Source: Pseudomonas fluorescens
GTDB lineage: Bacteria > Pseudomonadota > Gammaproteobacteria > Pseudomonadales > Pseudomonadaceae
Reading direction: 5' to 3'
Length of the DNA stretch: 64,000 nt
NCBI RefSeq assembly: GCF_902497775.2
Contig: NZ_OZ024668.1
Coordinates: forward strand, 705,826 to 769,825
The notes below the pieces were generated by a model. That model was not told the origin of the DNA. It searched no databases and was given only the letters and a program-made list of their open reading frames with translations. Shown piece after piece: positions 9,594-18,726 of the stretch (position 1 is its first letter; every line of letters begins with the position of its first letter). The translations under genes were made by a program, and so were the position numbers.

Positions 9594-11702
9594 ATGAACA
9601 AGACCCAGCATCACCGTGCCTGTCATCTATGTGAAGCCATCTGCGGCTTGACCCTGGAAATCACCCACGAGCCCGACGCCGCCCCGCGCATCACCTCGAT
9701 CAAGGGCGACCCCCTGGACAGCTTCAGCCGCGGCCATATCTGCCCCAAGGCGGTGGCCTTGCAGGATATCCAGAGCGACCCGGATCGCCTGCGTGCGCCG
9801 CACAAGCGCGTCGGCGACAGCTGGCAGGCGATCAGTTGGGAAGAGGCCTTCGAACTGGCCGCGCACAAGCTCTGGGCTGTGCAGCAGGCTCACGGGCAGA
9901 ACGCCGTGGCCGTCTACCAGGGCAACCCGAGCGTGCACAACTACGGGCTGATGACCCACAGCAACTACTTCCTCGGCCTGCTCAAGACCCGTAACCGTTT
10001 CTCCGCCACTTCGGTAGACCAGCTGCCGCATCACCTGACCAGCTACCTGATGTACGGTCATGGCCTGCTGCTGCCGATCCCGGACATCGACAACACCGAG
10101 TTCATGCTGATCCTGGGTGGCAACCCGCTGGCCTCCAACGGCAGCATCATGACCGTGCCGGACGTCGAGAAGCGCCTCAAGGCGATCCAGGCCCGTGGCG
10201 GCAAACTGGTGGTGGTCGATCCGCGCCGCAGCGAGACCGCAGCCATGGCCGACCAGCATGTGTTCATCCGTCCTGGCGGGGATGCGGCGCTGCTGTGCGG
10301 CCTGCTCAACACCTTGTTTGCCGAAGGCCTGACCCGCCAATCGGCACTGCCGGTCGACGGACTGGACGCGGTGCAAGCGGCAATCGCACCCTTGAGCGCC
10401 GAGGCCATGGGCCCGCTGTGCGGCGTCGACGCCCAGGTGATTCGCCAGCTGGCCCGGGATTTCGCCGCCGCCGACAAGGCGGTCTGTTACGGGCGCATGG
10501 GCGTCTCGACCCAGGCCTTCGGCACCTTGTGCCATTGGCTGGTGCAATTGATCAATCTGGTCAGCGGCAACCTCGACCGCGTCGGTGGCGCGCTGTGTAC
10601 CGAGCCTGCGCTGGATCTGGTGGCGAGTACTTCAGGCGGGCATTTCAATGTCTGGCAGAGCCGGGTCTCCGGGCTGCCCGAGTACGGCGGCGAACTGCCG
10701 GTGGCGGCCCTGGCCGAAGAGATGCTGGTGGAAGGGGAGGGGCAGGTTCGCGCGCTGGTGACGGTCGCCGGTAACCCGGTGCTGTCCACGCCCAACGGTC
10801 GGCAACTGGAGCGGGCCCTGGACGGCCTTGAGTTCATGCTCAGCATCGACCTGTACATCAACGAGACCACCCGTTACGCCGACCTGATCCTGCCGTCCAC
10901 GTCGGCACTGGAGAACGATCACTACGACACCACCTTCAACCTGTTCGCAGTACGCAATGTCAGTCGCTTCAACCGGGCCATCCTGCCCAAACCCGAAGGC
11001 GCCTTGCATGACTGGGAAATTTTCGTCGGCCTGGCCAAGGCCTTTGCCGCCCTCAGCGACAAGCCGTTGAAGCCAACCTTGGCGCCCGCGCAGATGATCG
11101 ATATCGGCCTGCGCCAGGGTCGCTACGGCGACGCCTCGGCGTTCAAACTGTCGCTTGAGACCCTCGACCAGCATCCCCATGGCATCGACTTGGGGCCGCT
11201 GCAGCCCAACCTTGCTGCGCGCCTGAAAACCGCCAACCAACGGATTCAAGCCGCACCGCAGGAGATCCTCGGTGACCTGCAGCGTTTTGCCGGGCAGTCG
11301 CCGCTGGCGGCGGATCAACTGCTGCTGATCGGGCGTCGCCATGTGCGCAGCAACAACTCCTGGATGCACAACTACCATCGCCTGGTGAAAGGCAAACCCC
11401 GGCATCAATTGCTGATGCATCCGGACGATCTGGCCGGGCGCCATTTGCAGGACGGCCAGCGCGTGCGGGTCAGCTCACGGGTCGGCGAAATCGAGGTCGA
11501 GGTGCAGGCCAGCAGCGACATGATGCCGGGGGTGGTCAGCCTGCCCCATGGTTTCGGCCATGCCCGTGCCGGGGTGCGCATGGAGATCGCCCAGGGCCAG
11601 CCCGGCGCCAGCGCCAACGACCTCACCGATGAGCGTCAGCTGGATGCGGTGTCGGGCAATGCGGCGCTCAACGGCGTGCCGGTGCAGGTCGTTGCGGCCT
11701 GA
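9594..11702 (+). CDS. Molybdopterin oxidoreductase with N-terminal [4Fe-4S] cluster, orphan
   Basis: 702-residue member of the DMSO-reductase superfamily. The N-terminus has the Fe-S ligands Cys10, Cys13, Cys17 and Cys50 (CHLCEAIC and GHICPKA), followed by the bis-MGD-binding domains with LILGGNPLASNGS, VVVDPRRSETAA and a C-terminal molydopterin dinucleotide-binding domain (RRHVRSNNSWMHN, HPDDLAGRHLQDGQRVRV). There is no Tat signal, so it is probably cytoplasmic. I cannot identify the molybdenum ligand with certainty; the region SVDQLPHHLTSYLMYGH is where formate dehydrogenases carry Cys/Sec, and no Cys is present. No electron-transfer subunit is adjacent. The ATG at 9594 follows AAGAGG by five bases. 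Confidence 0.85.
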   Translation: MNKTQHHRACHLCEAICGLTLEITHEPDAAPRITSIKGDPLDSFSRGHICPKAVALQDIQSDPDRLRAPHKRVGDSWQAISWEEAFELAAHKLWAVQQAHGQNAVAVYQGNPSVHNYGLMTHSNYFLGLLKTRNRFSATSVDQLPHHLTSYLMYGHGLLLPIPDIDNTEFMLILGGNPLASNGSIMTVPDVEKRLKAIQARGGKLVVVDPRRSETAAMADQHVFIRPGGDAALLCGLLNTLFAEGLTRQSALPVDGLDAVQAAIAPLSAEAMGPLCGVDAQVIRQLARDFAAADKAVCYGRMGVSTQAFGTLCHWLVQLINLVSGNLDRVGGALCTEPALDLVASTSGGHFNVWQSRVSGLPEYGGELPVAALAEEMLVEGEGQVRALVTVAGNPVLSTPNGRQLERALDGLEFMLSIDLYINETTRYADLILPSTSALENDHYDTTFNLFAVRNVSRFNRAILPKPEGALHDWEIFVGLAKAFAALSDKPLKPTLAPAQMIDIGLRQGRYGDASAFKLSLETLDQHPHGIDLGPLQPNLAARLKTANQRIQAAPQEILGDLQRFAGQSPLAADQLLLIGRRHVRSNNSWMHNYHRLVKGKPRHQLLMHPDDLAGRHLQDGQRVRVSSRVGEIEVEVQASSDMMPGVVSLPHGFGHARAGVRMEIAQGQPGASANDLTDERQLDAVSGNAALNGVPVQVVAA

Positions 11703-11794
11703 TATCGGCAAGGCCGAGCGTCCAGCTCGGCTTTCCGATACAATGCGTCACCGTGCCGACAACCAGGTCGGAAAGTTCAGCCGCGAGGTGCTTC

Positions 11795-12130
11795 ATGGAT
11801 ATCATCGAAACAATCAAAGAGCAGATTGCCAACAACACCATTCTGCTTTACATGAAAGGCTCGCCGAATGCCCCGCAGTGCGGTTTTTCGGCCAAGGCGG
11901 CGCAAGCCGTGATGGGTTGCGGCGAGAAATTCGCTTACGTGGATATCCTGCAGAATCCGGAAATCCGCGCCAACCTGCCAAAGTACGCCAACTGGCCGAC
12001 CTTCCCACAACTGTGGGTTGGCGGTGAGCTGGTTGGCGGTTCCGACATCATGGCTGAGATGTTCGCCAACGGCGAACTGCAGACCCTGATCAAGGATGCT
12101 GCAGCCAAGGCTGAGGCAGCCAAGGCCTGA
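11795..12130 (+). CDS. grxD: Monothiol glutaredoxin GrxD (Grx4)
   Basis: 111-residue CGFS-type glutaredoxin: KGSPNAPQCGFS carries the single active-site cysteine, followed by WPTFPQLWVGGELVGGSDI for glutathione binding. These proteins bind a bridging [2Fe-2S] cluster with glutathione and deliver or relay iron-sulfur clusters. The start MDIIETI at 11795 has GAGGTG six bases upstream. The C-terminus is a short Ala/Lys tail (DAAAKAEAAKA). It is followed by a strong terminator and faces bacterioferritin, an iron-homeostasis neighbourhood. Confidence 0.95.
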   Translation: MDIIETIKEQIANNTILLYMKGSPNAPQCGFSAKAAQAVMGCGEKFAYVDILQNPEIRANLPKYANWPTFPQLWVGGELVGGSDIMAEMFANGELQTLIKDAAAKAEAAKA

Positions 12131-12145
12131 TTCCCAGGTTTGGTC

Positions 12146-12177
12146 AAAAAAAAGCCCCGCAATGCGGGGCTTTTTTG
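12146..12177. terminator. Bidirectional Rho-independent terminator grxD / bfr
   Basis: AAAAAAGCCCCGCAATGCGGGGCTTTTTT: a GC-rich hairpin with A- and T-tracts on both sides, between the convergent ends of grxD and bfr. Confidence 0.92.
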
Positions 12178-12202
12178 TACCTGTAGGGCAGGGGGGGCGA
12201 AC

Positions 12203-12673
12203 TTACTCGCCCATCTGCGACTGCAGGTAGTTCTCCAGGGTGATCTTGTCGATCAGGCTCAGCTGGGTTTCCAGCCAGTCGATGTGCTCTTCCTCGGCTT
12301 CGAGGATGTCTTCGAGCAGCTCACGGCTGCCGAAATCGCCAACGGTCTCGCAGTGAGCAATGGCGGCCTTGAGGTCGACCAGGCCTTTTTGCTCGATCTT
12401 CAGGTCGCACTCGAGCATTTCCTTGGTGTGTTCACCGATCAGCAACTTGCCCAGGTCCTGGACGTTGGGGATGCCTTCGAGGAACAGAATGCGCTTGATC
12501 AGTTTGTCAGCGTGTTTCATCTCTTCGATGGATTCTTTGTACTCGTGCTTGCCGAGCTTCTCCAGACCCCAGTCCTCGTACATGCGTGCATGCAGGAAGT
12601 ATTGGTTGATTGCGACCAGCTCGTTTCCGAGGATCTTGTTGAGATGCTGGATGACGCTAACGTCGCCTTTCAT
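12203..12673 (-). CDS. bfr: Bacterioferritin (BfrB type)
   Basis: 156-residue 24-mer iron-storage protein that oxidises Fe2+ and stores ferric mineral. The haem ligand Met52 is present (SIEEMKHAD), as is the ferroxidase set, including Glu18, Glu51 and the EH pair near residues 127-130 ([10 protein letters not shown]). Haem between subunits receives electrons from Bfd, encoded by the next gene upstream. The start MKGDVSVI at 12673 is preceded by AGGA. In P. aeruginosa the gene in this position is bfrB. Confidence 0.95.
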   Translation of the reverse strand: MKGDVSVIQHLNKILGNELVAINQYFLHARMYEDWGLEKLGKHEYKESIEEMKHADKLIKRILFLEGIPNVQDLGKLLIGEHTKEMLECDLKIEQKGLVDLKAAIAHCETVGDFGSRELLEDILEAEEEHIDWLETQLSLIDKITLENYLQSQMGE

Positions 12674-12828
12674 GATGGGGTCCTGCCCTATAAGTGTGTC
12701 TATAAAGGCAAGTCTGAGCCTCGCAACTTCTACTGTCAAACCTAAGTTATTGAATAATAAATGAAAATTAATCGGAATAAGAATGTTTGTGTTCCGCGTT
12801 AATCCCCTAACTACTTGAATTACAGGCA

Positions 12829-12856
12829 TAAAAAAACCGGACACTGGGTCCGGTTC
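12829..12856 (-). terminator. Terminator downstream of bfd
   Basis: On the minus strand AACCGGACCCAGTGTCCGGTT is followed by a run of seven T, right after the bfd stop codon at 12872, separating bfd from bfr. Confidence 0.85.
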
Positions 12857-12871
12857 TTGGAATTCGCTGAA

Positions 12872-13090
12872 TTATGCTGCAGTAAATTCTACAGGATAGG
12901 GCAGGGCAGCCTGGCTGACCTGAAGCTCGGTGAGGGTTTCACGCACTACCTGTTTGGCCAGGCAGGCACATTTGCCACACTGGCTTGCCACGTTGGTGGC
13001 GCTTCTGACTTCCTTGTAGCTGCAGCATCCTTCATAGATCGCATCGCGGATCTGTCCGTCGGTCACACCAACACAAAGACACACATACAT
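12872..13090 (-). CDS. bfd: Bacterioferritin-associated ferredoxin Bfd
   Basis: 72-residue [2Fe-2S] protein that reduces the haem of bacterioferritin and so mobilises stored iron. The four cluster ligands are Cys4, Cys6, Cys38 and Cys41 (MYVCLC and SQCGKC), exactly the arrangement known for P. aeruginosa Bfd. I placed the start at 13090 because MYVCLC is the family N-terminus. A Fur box lies about 45 bases upstream, so it should be induced by iron starvation, unlike bfr. Confidence 0.95.
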   Translation of the reverse strand: MYVCLCVGVTDGQIRDAIYEGCCSYKEVRSATNVASQCGKCACLAKQVVRETLTELQVSQAALPYPVEFTAA

Positions 13091-13135
13091 AGGGCTGACC
13101 ATCGCTGGTTAAGGCTCAATGCGAAGAAGCTTAAT

Positions 13136-13154
13136 GTTAATGAGAATGCTTGTC
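13136..13154. promoter_or_regulatory. Fur box upstream of bfd
   Basis: GTTAATGAGAATGCTTGTC matches the Fur consensus built from repeated GATAAT hexamers (GTTAAT, GAGAAT, then the inverted third unit). It lies in the bfd promoter region, consistent with the known Fur control of bfd in pseudomonads. Confidence 0.6.
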
Positions 13155-13324
13155 AAAACTCTTTCTGCAACGGCCGGGCTAGAGCGACCGGCGGCAGTTT
13201 GTCGAGCATTCGGACTGAAACTCGGCGAGCAGCGTCGGGCGGTGTATGATGGTCGGCCATTTCGATGCCGGGCCGCTGCATGCTGGCCTGCGCAGGATGA
13301 TTCCACCCCATCAGGAGATATCGC

Positions 13325-13927
13325 ATGAGCGTACTCGTTGGCAAAAATGCCCCGGACTTCACCGTTCCAGCTGTTCTGGGCAACGGCGAAATCGTCGACA
13401 GCTTCAACCTGGCTTCGGCCATCAAAGGTAAGTATGGCCTGGTGTTCTTCTACCCGCTGGACTTCACCTTCGTCTGCCCGTCCGAGCTGATCGCTCTGGA
13501 CCACCGCATGGCTGAATTCAAGGCGCGCAACGTTGAAGTGATCGCCGTGTCGATCGACTCGCACTTCACCCACAACGCCTGGCGCAACACCCCGATCAAT
13601 GCCGGCGGCATCGGTCAGGTCCAGTACATCATGGCTGCTGACATGAAGCACGACATCGCCAAGGCCTACGACGTAGAGTCCGAAGGCGGCGTGGCTTTCC
13701 GTGGCGCCTTCCTGATCGACGACAAGGGCGTTGTCCGCTCGCAGATCGTCAACGACCTGCCACTGGGCCGTAACATGGACGAGCTGCTGCGTCTGGTTGA
13801 CGCCCTGCAATTCCACGAAGAGCACGGCGAAGTCTGCCCTGCCAACTGGAAAAAAGGCGACAAGGGCATGACCGCTTCGCCAGAAGGCGTTGCTGCTTAC
13901 CTGAGCGAGAACGCTGGCAAGCTGTAA
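13325..13927 (+). CDS. Typical 2-Cys peroxiredoxin (AhpC/Prx1 family)
   Basis: 200-residue thiol peroxidase that reduces H2O2 and organic peroxides. The peroxidatic Cys51 is in FTFVCPSE and the resolving Cys171 in GEVCPANW; the YPLDFTFVCP and GVAFRGAFLID motifs are intact. AGGAG sits ten bases before the ATG. It is transcribed divergently from bfd, so peroxide defence and iron mobilisation share a 234-base promoter region. It is closer to the Prx1/TSA branch than to the AhpC that pairs with AhpF, which is not here. Confidence 0.92.
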   Translation: MSVLVGKNAPDFTVPAVLGNGEIVDSFNLASAIKGKYGLVFFYPLDFTFVCPSELIALDHRMAEFKARNVEVIAVSIDSHFTHNAWRNTPINAGGIGQVQYIMAADMKHDIAKAYDVESEGGVAFRGAFLIDDKGVVRSQIVNDLPLGRNMDELLRLVDALQFHEEHGEVCPANWKKGDKGMTASPEGVAAYLSENAGKL

Positions 13928-13939
13928 TGTAACAGGCAT

Positions 13940-13970
13940 AAAAAAACCGGCCTTGATGGCCGGTTTTTTT
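13940..13970. terminator. Bidirectional terminator peroxiredoxin / rnt
   Basis: AAAAAACCGGCCTTGATGGCCGGTTTTTTT between the convergent stop codons of the peroxiredoxin gene and rnt. Confidence 0.92.
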
Positions 13971-13987
13971 ATGCGCGCGGTATGGCT

Positions 13988-14659
13988 TCAGTCGTTGAAG
14001 TCCTGCCAGCCGCCCATTTCTTTCCAGCGGTTGACGATGCCGCAGAACAGCTCGGCAGTCTTCTCGGTGTCGTAACGCGCCGAGTGCGCCTCACGGCCAT
14101 CGAAGTCGATGTCGGCGCTCTGGCAGGCCCGCGCCAGAACGGTCTGGCCATAGGCAAGGCCGGCCAGGGTGGCGGTGTCGAAGCTGGAGAACGGATGAAA
14201 CGGGTTGCGTTTCATGTCGTGGCGGGCCACGGCGGCATTGAGGAAGCCCAGGTCGAAGCTGCTGTTATGGCCGACCAGGATCGCCCGTTTGCAGCCATTG
14301 GCCTTGAGCGCCTTGCGCACGCCACGGAAGATGTCGGTCAGGGCTGACTCTTCGCTGACGGCCATGCGCAGCGGGTGGTCGAGCTTGATCCCGGTGAATT
14401 CCAGGGCGGCCTGCTCGATGTTGGCGCCTTCGAACGGCTCGACGCGGAAGAAATAGGTGTGTTCCGGGAACAGGAAGCCTTTTTCGTCCATGCCGATGGT
14501 GACTGCGGCGATCTCCAGCAGGGCGTCGGTAGCGCTGTTGAAACCGCCTGTTTCAACGTCGACCACTACCGGCAGGTAACCGCGAAAGCGTTCAGCCATT
14601 GGATGGCGCGGACCGCCGCCATGACCTTCCTGGTCGTCTTCGTACTGATCTTCGCTCAC
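13988..14659 (-). CDS. rnt: Ribonuclease T
   Basis: 223-residue DEDDh 3'-5' exonuclease that trims tRNA and other stable RNA 3' ends. Exo [11 protein letters not shown] (Asp34, Glu36); Exo [15 protein letters not shown]; Exo [17 protein letters not shown]. It has a polar N-terminal extension ([14 protein letters not shown]) before the catalytic domain. Its ATG overlaps the pyrC stop codon (ATGA), so the two are translationally coupled. Confidence 0.95.
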   Translation of the reverse strand: MSEDQYEDDQEGHGGGPRHPMAERFRGYLPVVVDVETGGFNSATDALLEIAAVTIGMDEKGFLFPEHTYFFRVEPFEGANIEQAALEFTGIKLDHPLRMAVSEESALTDIFRGVRKALKANGCKRAILVGHNSSFDLGFLNAAVARHDMKRNPFHPFSSFDTATLAGLAYGQTVLARACQSADIDFDGREAHSARYDTEKTAELFCGIVNRWKEMGGWQDFND

Positions 14660-15699
14660 GCGGTTTCCTCCAGGCGCCAGCGCAGTTGTTCACCGGCGCG
14701 CAGCGGGATAACGGTCTGCTCGCCAAACGGCAAGCTGCTTGGGGCGGTCCAGCTGTCGCGGACCAGGGTAATGGTATCGGTGTTGCGCGGCAGGCCGTAG
14801 AAGTCCGGGCCGTGCTTGCTGGCAAAGCCCTCGAGCTTGTCCAGCGCGTTACGCTGCTCGAATGCCTCGGCGTACAGCTCGATCGCGGCATAGGCGGTGT
14901 AGCAGCCGGCACAGCCACAGGCGGCTTCCTTGGCGTGCTGGGCATGGGGCGCCGAGTCGGTACCGAGGAAGAACTTGCTGCTGCCACTGGTGGCAGCGTC
15001 CAGCAAGGCCACCTGGTGGGTGTTGCGCTTGAGGATCGGCAGGCAATAGAAGTGCGGACGAATACCGCCCACCAGCATGTGGTTGCGGTTGTACAGCAGG
15101 TGCTGGGCGGTGATGGTCGCGCCAACGTTGGCCGGGGCCTCGTTGACGAACTGCACGGCGTCGCTGGTGGTGATGTGTTCGAACACGACCTTGAGGGTCG
15201 GGAAGCGCTCGACCACGCGGCGCAGGTGCTCGTCGATGAACAGCTTCTCGCGGTCGAACACGTCGATCTCGCTGCGCGTCACTTCACCGTGCACCAGCAG
15301 CGGCATGCCGACCTCGGCCATGGCTTCGAGCACCGGGAAGATCTTGTCGACACTGGTCACGCCGGAATCGGAGTTGGTCGTCGCGCCGGCCGGGTAGAGC
15401 TTGGCGGCATGGACAAAACCGGTGGCCTTGGCTGCGCGGATTTCCTCAGGCTGGGTGAGGTCGGTGAGGTACAGCACCATCAGCGGCTCGAAACGGCTGC
15501 CGGCAGGGCGTGCGGCCAGGATGCGCTCGCGGTAGGCACCGGCTTGGGCGGCGTTGCGCACCGGTGGTACCAGGTTGGGCATGATGATTGCGCGGGCAAA
15601 GGTGCGCGCAACGTCGCCGACGGTATGCGGCAATACAGCGCCATCACGAAGATGGATGTGCCAGTCGTCGGGACGCAGGAGGGTCAGGCGGTCGGACAT
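14656..15699 (-). CDS. pyrC: Dihydroorotase (class II, PyrC)
   Basis: Zinc enzyme that cyclises carbamoyl aspartate to dihydroorotate in pyrimidine synthesis. The 347-residue length fits the E. coli-type homodimeric DHOase. Metal ligands are visible in [10 protein letters not shown], the carbamylated lysine in [19 protein letters not shown] and the aspartate in LGTDSAPH. I start at [14 protein letters not shown] (15699); an ATG nine codons upstream is less likely. It is followed directly by rnt and lies divergent from motY. Confidence 0.95.
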   Translation of the reverse strand: MSDRLTLLRPDDWHIHLRDGAVLPHTVGDVARTFARAIIMPNLVPPVRNAAQAGAYRERILAARPAGSRFEPLMVLYLTDLTQPEEIRAAKATGFVHAAKLYPAGATTNSDSGVTSVDKIFPVLEAMAEVGMPLLVHGEVTRSEIDVFDREKLFIDEHLRRVVERFPTLKVVFEHITTSDAVQFVNEAPANVGATITAQHLLYNRNHMLVGGIRPHFYCLPILKRNTHQVALLDAATSGSSKFFLGTDSAPHAQHAKEAACGCAGCYTAYAAIELYAEAFEQRNALDKLEGFASKHGPDFYGLPRNTDTITLVRDSWTAPSSLPFGEQTVIPLRAGEQLRWRLEETA

Positions 15700-15829
15700 T
15701 GGGGATTCCAGGCGGGTCGAACTCAAGGTGAATGCTACCGGAAAAGCCGGTTGCGAGCACTCGCTATCAAGTTTTGCCGCGCTTGACCGATAGCGTGCAG
15801 GTATACCGTGAAAATCTGTGGAGCCGCCC

Positions 15830-16783
15830 GTGCGCCAGCGTTATCTAGCCCTGCTCAGTGTGTTTGCCAGCATGCCCGCCATGGCACTCACCTTCCAGAC
15901 CCGTCTGGAGAACATCGAGTGGAAGGTTGAAGGCGATCAGTTCGAATGTCGGCTGGTTCAACCCATTGCCGATTTCGGCAGCGGCGAATTCGTTCGTCGC
16001 GCCGGCGAGCAGCCGACTTTCCAGCTGCGCTCAAGCAGCAATGTACTGGGTGCCGGTTCCGCCACCTTGCTGGCGGCGGCTGCGCCGTGGCAGCCCGGGC
16101 GTGGCGACATCAACCTCGGTGCGGTGCGCATGGCCCGCAGCGGCGTACTCTTTACCAGCACCCAGGGCCAGGCCAGCCGCCTGATCAACGGTTTGCTCGA
16201 TGGCCGCAGCACCGTGGTGCGCAACTATGCCGGTGAAGCCGGGCGGACCATGGAAGTGCGGGTGTTGCCGGTCAAATTCAACAAGGCCTACGGCGACTAC
16301 CAGGCCTGTGCGGCAAAACTCTTGCCGATGAACTATGACCAGGTGCGTCAGGCCCGGGTCGGCTTTCCAGGCGGTGGCATTGACCTGGATGCCGATGCCC
16401 GGGCGAGGCTGGACGTGATCCTCGACTTTCTCAAGGCCGATCCGAGCGTCAACCATATCGAGCTCGATGGCCACTCCGACAACAGCGGCAACCGCCTGAC
16501 CAACCGCGACCTGTCGCGGCGCCGGGCGCTGGCGGTGATGGAGTACCTCAAGGCCCACGGCATTGGCGAAGAGCAGATCACCGTGCGCTTCCACGGCGAG
16601 CGTTATCCACTGGCGCGCAACAACAGCGCAGCCAATCGCGCGCGCAACCGCCGGGTGAACATTCAGCTCGATCGGGTCACGCCTGTTGAAAAGCCGGCCG
16701 AAAAGCCCGCAGAACCTGCAGCCAAACCGCCGGTCGCACCTGCTGGTGCAGCCGACTCCGGGAAGCCCGCTACCAAGTCCTGA
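15830..16783 (+). CDS. motY: Flagellar motor protein MotY (OmpA-C domain)
   Basis: 317-residue exported protein of the T-ring of the Pseudomonas/Vibrio-type flagellar motor, which helps stator units assemble. It has a signal peptide ([18 protein letters not shown], cleavage before LTFQ), a MotY N-terminal domain (about 20-155), and a C-terminal peptidoglycan-binding OmpA domain with [24 protein letters not shown] and [13 protein letters not shown] Pro/Ala/Lys-rich tail follows. I chose the GTG at 15830 because GTGGAG lies six bases upstream. No flagellar genes adjoin; the pyrC-motY-argG order matches P. aeruginosa. Confidence 0.9.
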   Translation: MRQRYLALLSVFASMPAMALTFQTRLENIEWKVEGDQFECRLVQPIADFGSGEFVRRAGEQPTFQLRSSSNVLGAGSATLLAAAAPWQPGRGDINLGAVRMARSGVLFTSTQGQASRLINGLLDGRSTVVRNYAGEAGRTMEVRVLPVKFNKAYGDYQACAAKLLPMNYDQVRQARVGFPGGGIDLDADARARLDVILDFLKADPSVNHIELDGHSDNSGNRLTNRDLSRRRALAVMEYLKAHGIGEEQITVRFHGERYPLARNNSAANRARNRRVNIQLDRVTPVEKPAEKPAEPAAKPPVAPAGAADSGKPATKS

Positions 16784-16816
16784 GGTGCGACCGTCCGTCG
16801 CGCTCTCGACAGTTCC

Positions 16817-16873
16817 TGTCGCTTTGTCGTCACAAGCTGTCGCCCCACTGTAAATTTTGTCGCAAGGCCGGTA
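16817..16873. promoter_or_regulatory. ArgR-type direct repeats in the argG promoter
   Basis: TGTCGC occurs at 16817, 16838 and 16858, i.e. spaced 21 and 20 bases. The middle copy continues N8-AA exactly as the Pseudomonas ArgR half-site (TGTCGC-N8-AA-N5, 21 bases). A likely -10 TAGAAT lies at 16872-16877, so the repeats overlap the promoter of argG. Confidence 0.6.
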
Positions 16874-16912
16874 GAATCGACGGCTTTCCGTACAACCCCG
16901 TGGAGTGATGGC

Positions 16913-18130
16913 ATGGCGGACGTAAAAAAGGTCGTACTGGCGTATTCCGGCGGCCTTGATACTTCGGTGATTCTCAAGTGGCTGCAGGATACCTACAACT
17001 GTGAAGTGGTGACCTTCACCGCTGACCTGGGACAGGGCGAAGAGGTCGAACCGGCCCGCGCCAAGGCTCAGGCCATGGGCGTCAAGGAAATCTACATCGA
17101 TGACCTGCGCGAAGAGTTCGTACGCGACTTCGTGTTCCCGATGTTCCGTGCCAACACCGTCTACGAAGGCGAGTACCTGCTGGGTACTTCCATCGCTCGT
17201 CCGCTGATCGCCAAGCGCCTGATCGAAATCGCCAACGAAACCGGCGCCGATGCCATTTCCCATGGCGCCACCGGCAAAGGCAACGACCAGGTCCGTTTCG
17301 AGCTGGGCGCCTACGCGCTCAAGCCAGGCGTCAAGGTCATTGCGCCATGGCGTGAATGGGACCTGCTGTCCCGTGAAAAGCTGATGGATTACGCCGAGAA
17401 GCACGGTATTCCGATCGAGCGCCACGGCAAGAAAAAGTCGCCGTACTCGATGGACGCCAACCTGCTGCACATCTCCTATGAAGGCGGCGTGCTGGAGGAT
17501 ACCTGGACCGAGCACGAAGAAGACATGTGGCGCTGGACCAAGTCGCCAGAAACCGCCCCGGACGTTCCAACCTACCTGGAACTGACCTACCGCAACGGCG
17601 ACATCGTTGCCCTGGACGGCGTTGAAATGTCGCCGGCCACCGTACTGGCCACCCTCAACCGCATTGGCGGCGAGAACGGCATCGGTCGCCTGGACATCGT
17701 TGAAAACCGCTACGTCGGCATGAAGTCCCGCGGCTGCTACGAAACCCCTGGCGGTACCATCATGCTGCGCGCCCACCGGGCGATCGAGTCGATCACCCTG
17801 GACCGCGAAGTCGCTCACCTGAAAGATGAGCTGATGGTCAAGTACGCCAGCCTGATCTACACCGGCTACTGGTGGAGCCCGGAGCGTCTGATGCTGCAAC
17901 AGATGATCGACGCTTCGCAGGTCAACGTGAACGGCGTCGTGCGCCTGAAGCTGTACAAGGGCAACGTCATCGTCACTGGCCGCAAGTCCGACGATTCGCT
18001 GTTCGACGCCAACATTGCCACCTTCGAAGAGGACGGCGGCGCGTACAACCAGGCGGATGCAGCGGGCTTCATCAAGCTCAATGCCCTGCGCATGCGTATT
18101 GCAGCCAACAAGGGCCGCAAGCTGGTCTGA
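16913..18130 (+). CDS. argG: Argininosuccinate synthase
   Basis: 405-residue enzyme that joins citrulline and aspartate using ATP, the step after ArgF. The ATP-binding P-loop-like motif [16 protein letters not shown] is at about residues 9-24; [13 protein letters not shown] and [17 protein letters not shown] follow as in the short (type I) ArgG family. GGAGTG precedes the ATG. It is monocistronic, with ArgR-like repeats upstream and a terminator just downstream. Confidence 0.97.
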   Translation: MADVKKVVLAYSGGLDTSVILKWLQDTYNCEVVTFTADLGQGEEVEPARAKAQAMGVKEIYIDDLREEFVRDFVFPMFRANTVYEGEYLLGTSIARPLIAKRLIEIANETGADAISHGATGKGNDQVRFELGAYALKPGVKVIAPWREWDLLSREKLMDYAEKHGIPIERHGKKKSPYSMDANLLHISYEGGVLEDTWTEHEEDMWRWTKSPETAPDVPTYLELTYRNGDIVALDGVEMSPATVLATLNRIGGENGIGRLDIVENRYVGMKSRGCYETPGGTIMLRAHRAIESITLDREVAHLKDELMVKYASLIYTGYWWSPERLMLQQMIDASQVNVNGVVRLKLYKGNVIVTGRKSDDSLFDANIATFEEDGGAYNQADAAGFIKLNALRMRIAANKGRKLV

Positions 18131-18148
18131 TGCTTGTTGTTCGAAGAA

Positions 18149-18174
18149 ACCCCGGCTTGCCGGGGTTTTTTTTG
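18149..18174 (+). terminator. argG terminator
   Basis: AACCCCGGCTTGCCGGGGTTTTTTTT, 19 bases past the argG stop. Confidence 0.9.
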
Positions 18175-18198
18175 CCTGTCGATTGGCAGCAGGTAGCG

Positions 18199-18726
18199 TT
18201 AGGCCTTGTTCATCGATTGCCTCGTCAGGGTGATTTGCGCGCCCGTGTCGAGGTTGCTCAAGATCCACTTGTTGCAAGGCAAGCGCGTGGGCTTAATTGC
18301 TTGTAGTGCGAAGTATTCTATTAATTGGCTTGCAGCAGGACCGCGAAATTCAATGGTCACCGTGCTCAACTCCGAAATATCTGGAAGCACATGTAAGGCA
18401 TTAACCCTTTCAACAGGCGTGTTTGGCGAACACGTGTCGGCGACGTCGCTGGGAGGGGATTCAATCTGAAGTGCTATCGGCGCAGGCGCAGGCAGGTCGA
18501 CTGCAGATGAGTCGCTGATTTCGGGAGAATAAAGGGATTTGTAATTGAAGTTCAAAGTCAGAAAAAACAATACCGTGAGGAAGAATGGGAACCCCACCAG
18601 AAACCACGTGTAAATACCCTGGCTGTCCTCCCCGAGAAACGGCAGAGAGGCTAGCGCCGACGCTTCGATGATGCCAGCAAAGATCGCAATGATCGTCAGC
18701 GGGCTTTTCGGCTCGATTTTACTCAT
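18199..18726 (-). CDS. Hypothetical inner-membrane protein with two spans
   Basis: 175 residues, family not recognised. Two hydrophobic segments lie at about 10-30 (LTIIAIFAGIIEASALASL) and 39-60 (YTWFLVGFPFFLTVLFFLTL), followed by a roughly 115-residue soluble part with a Pro/Ala linker (VDLPAPAPIALQIESPPSD) and a possible small domain from about 118 (STVTIEFRGPAASQLIEYFALQ). The soluble end is presumably cytoplasmic or periplasmic; orientation is unclear. The ATG at 18726 follows AAGG by about eight bases. The DNA around it is more AT-rich than the neighbours, suggesting a lineage-variable gene. Confidence 0.7.
   Translation of the reverse strand: MSKIEPKSPLTIIAIFAGIIEASALASLPFLGEDSQGIYTWFLVGFPFFLTVLFFLTLNFNYKSLYSPEISDSSAVDLPAPAPIALQIESPPSDVADTCSPNTPVERVNALHVLPDISELSTVTIEFRGPAASQLIEYFALQAIKPTRLPCNKWILSNLDTGAQITLTRQSMNKA

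Noticed and set aside
16031..18277. 748-codon open frame on the minus strand opposite motY and argG
   Set aside because: Exactly covers two well-supported plus-strand genes and their gap; no domains.
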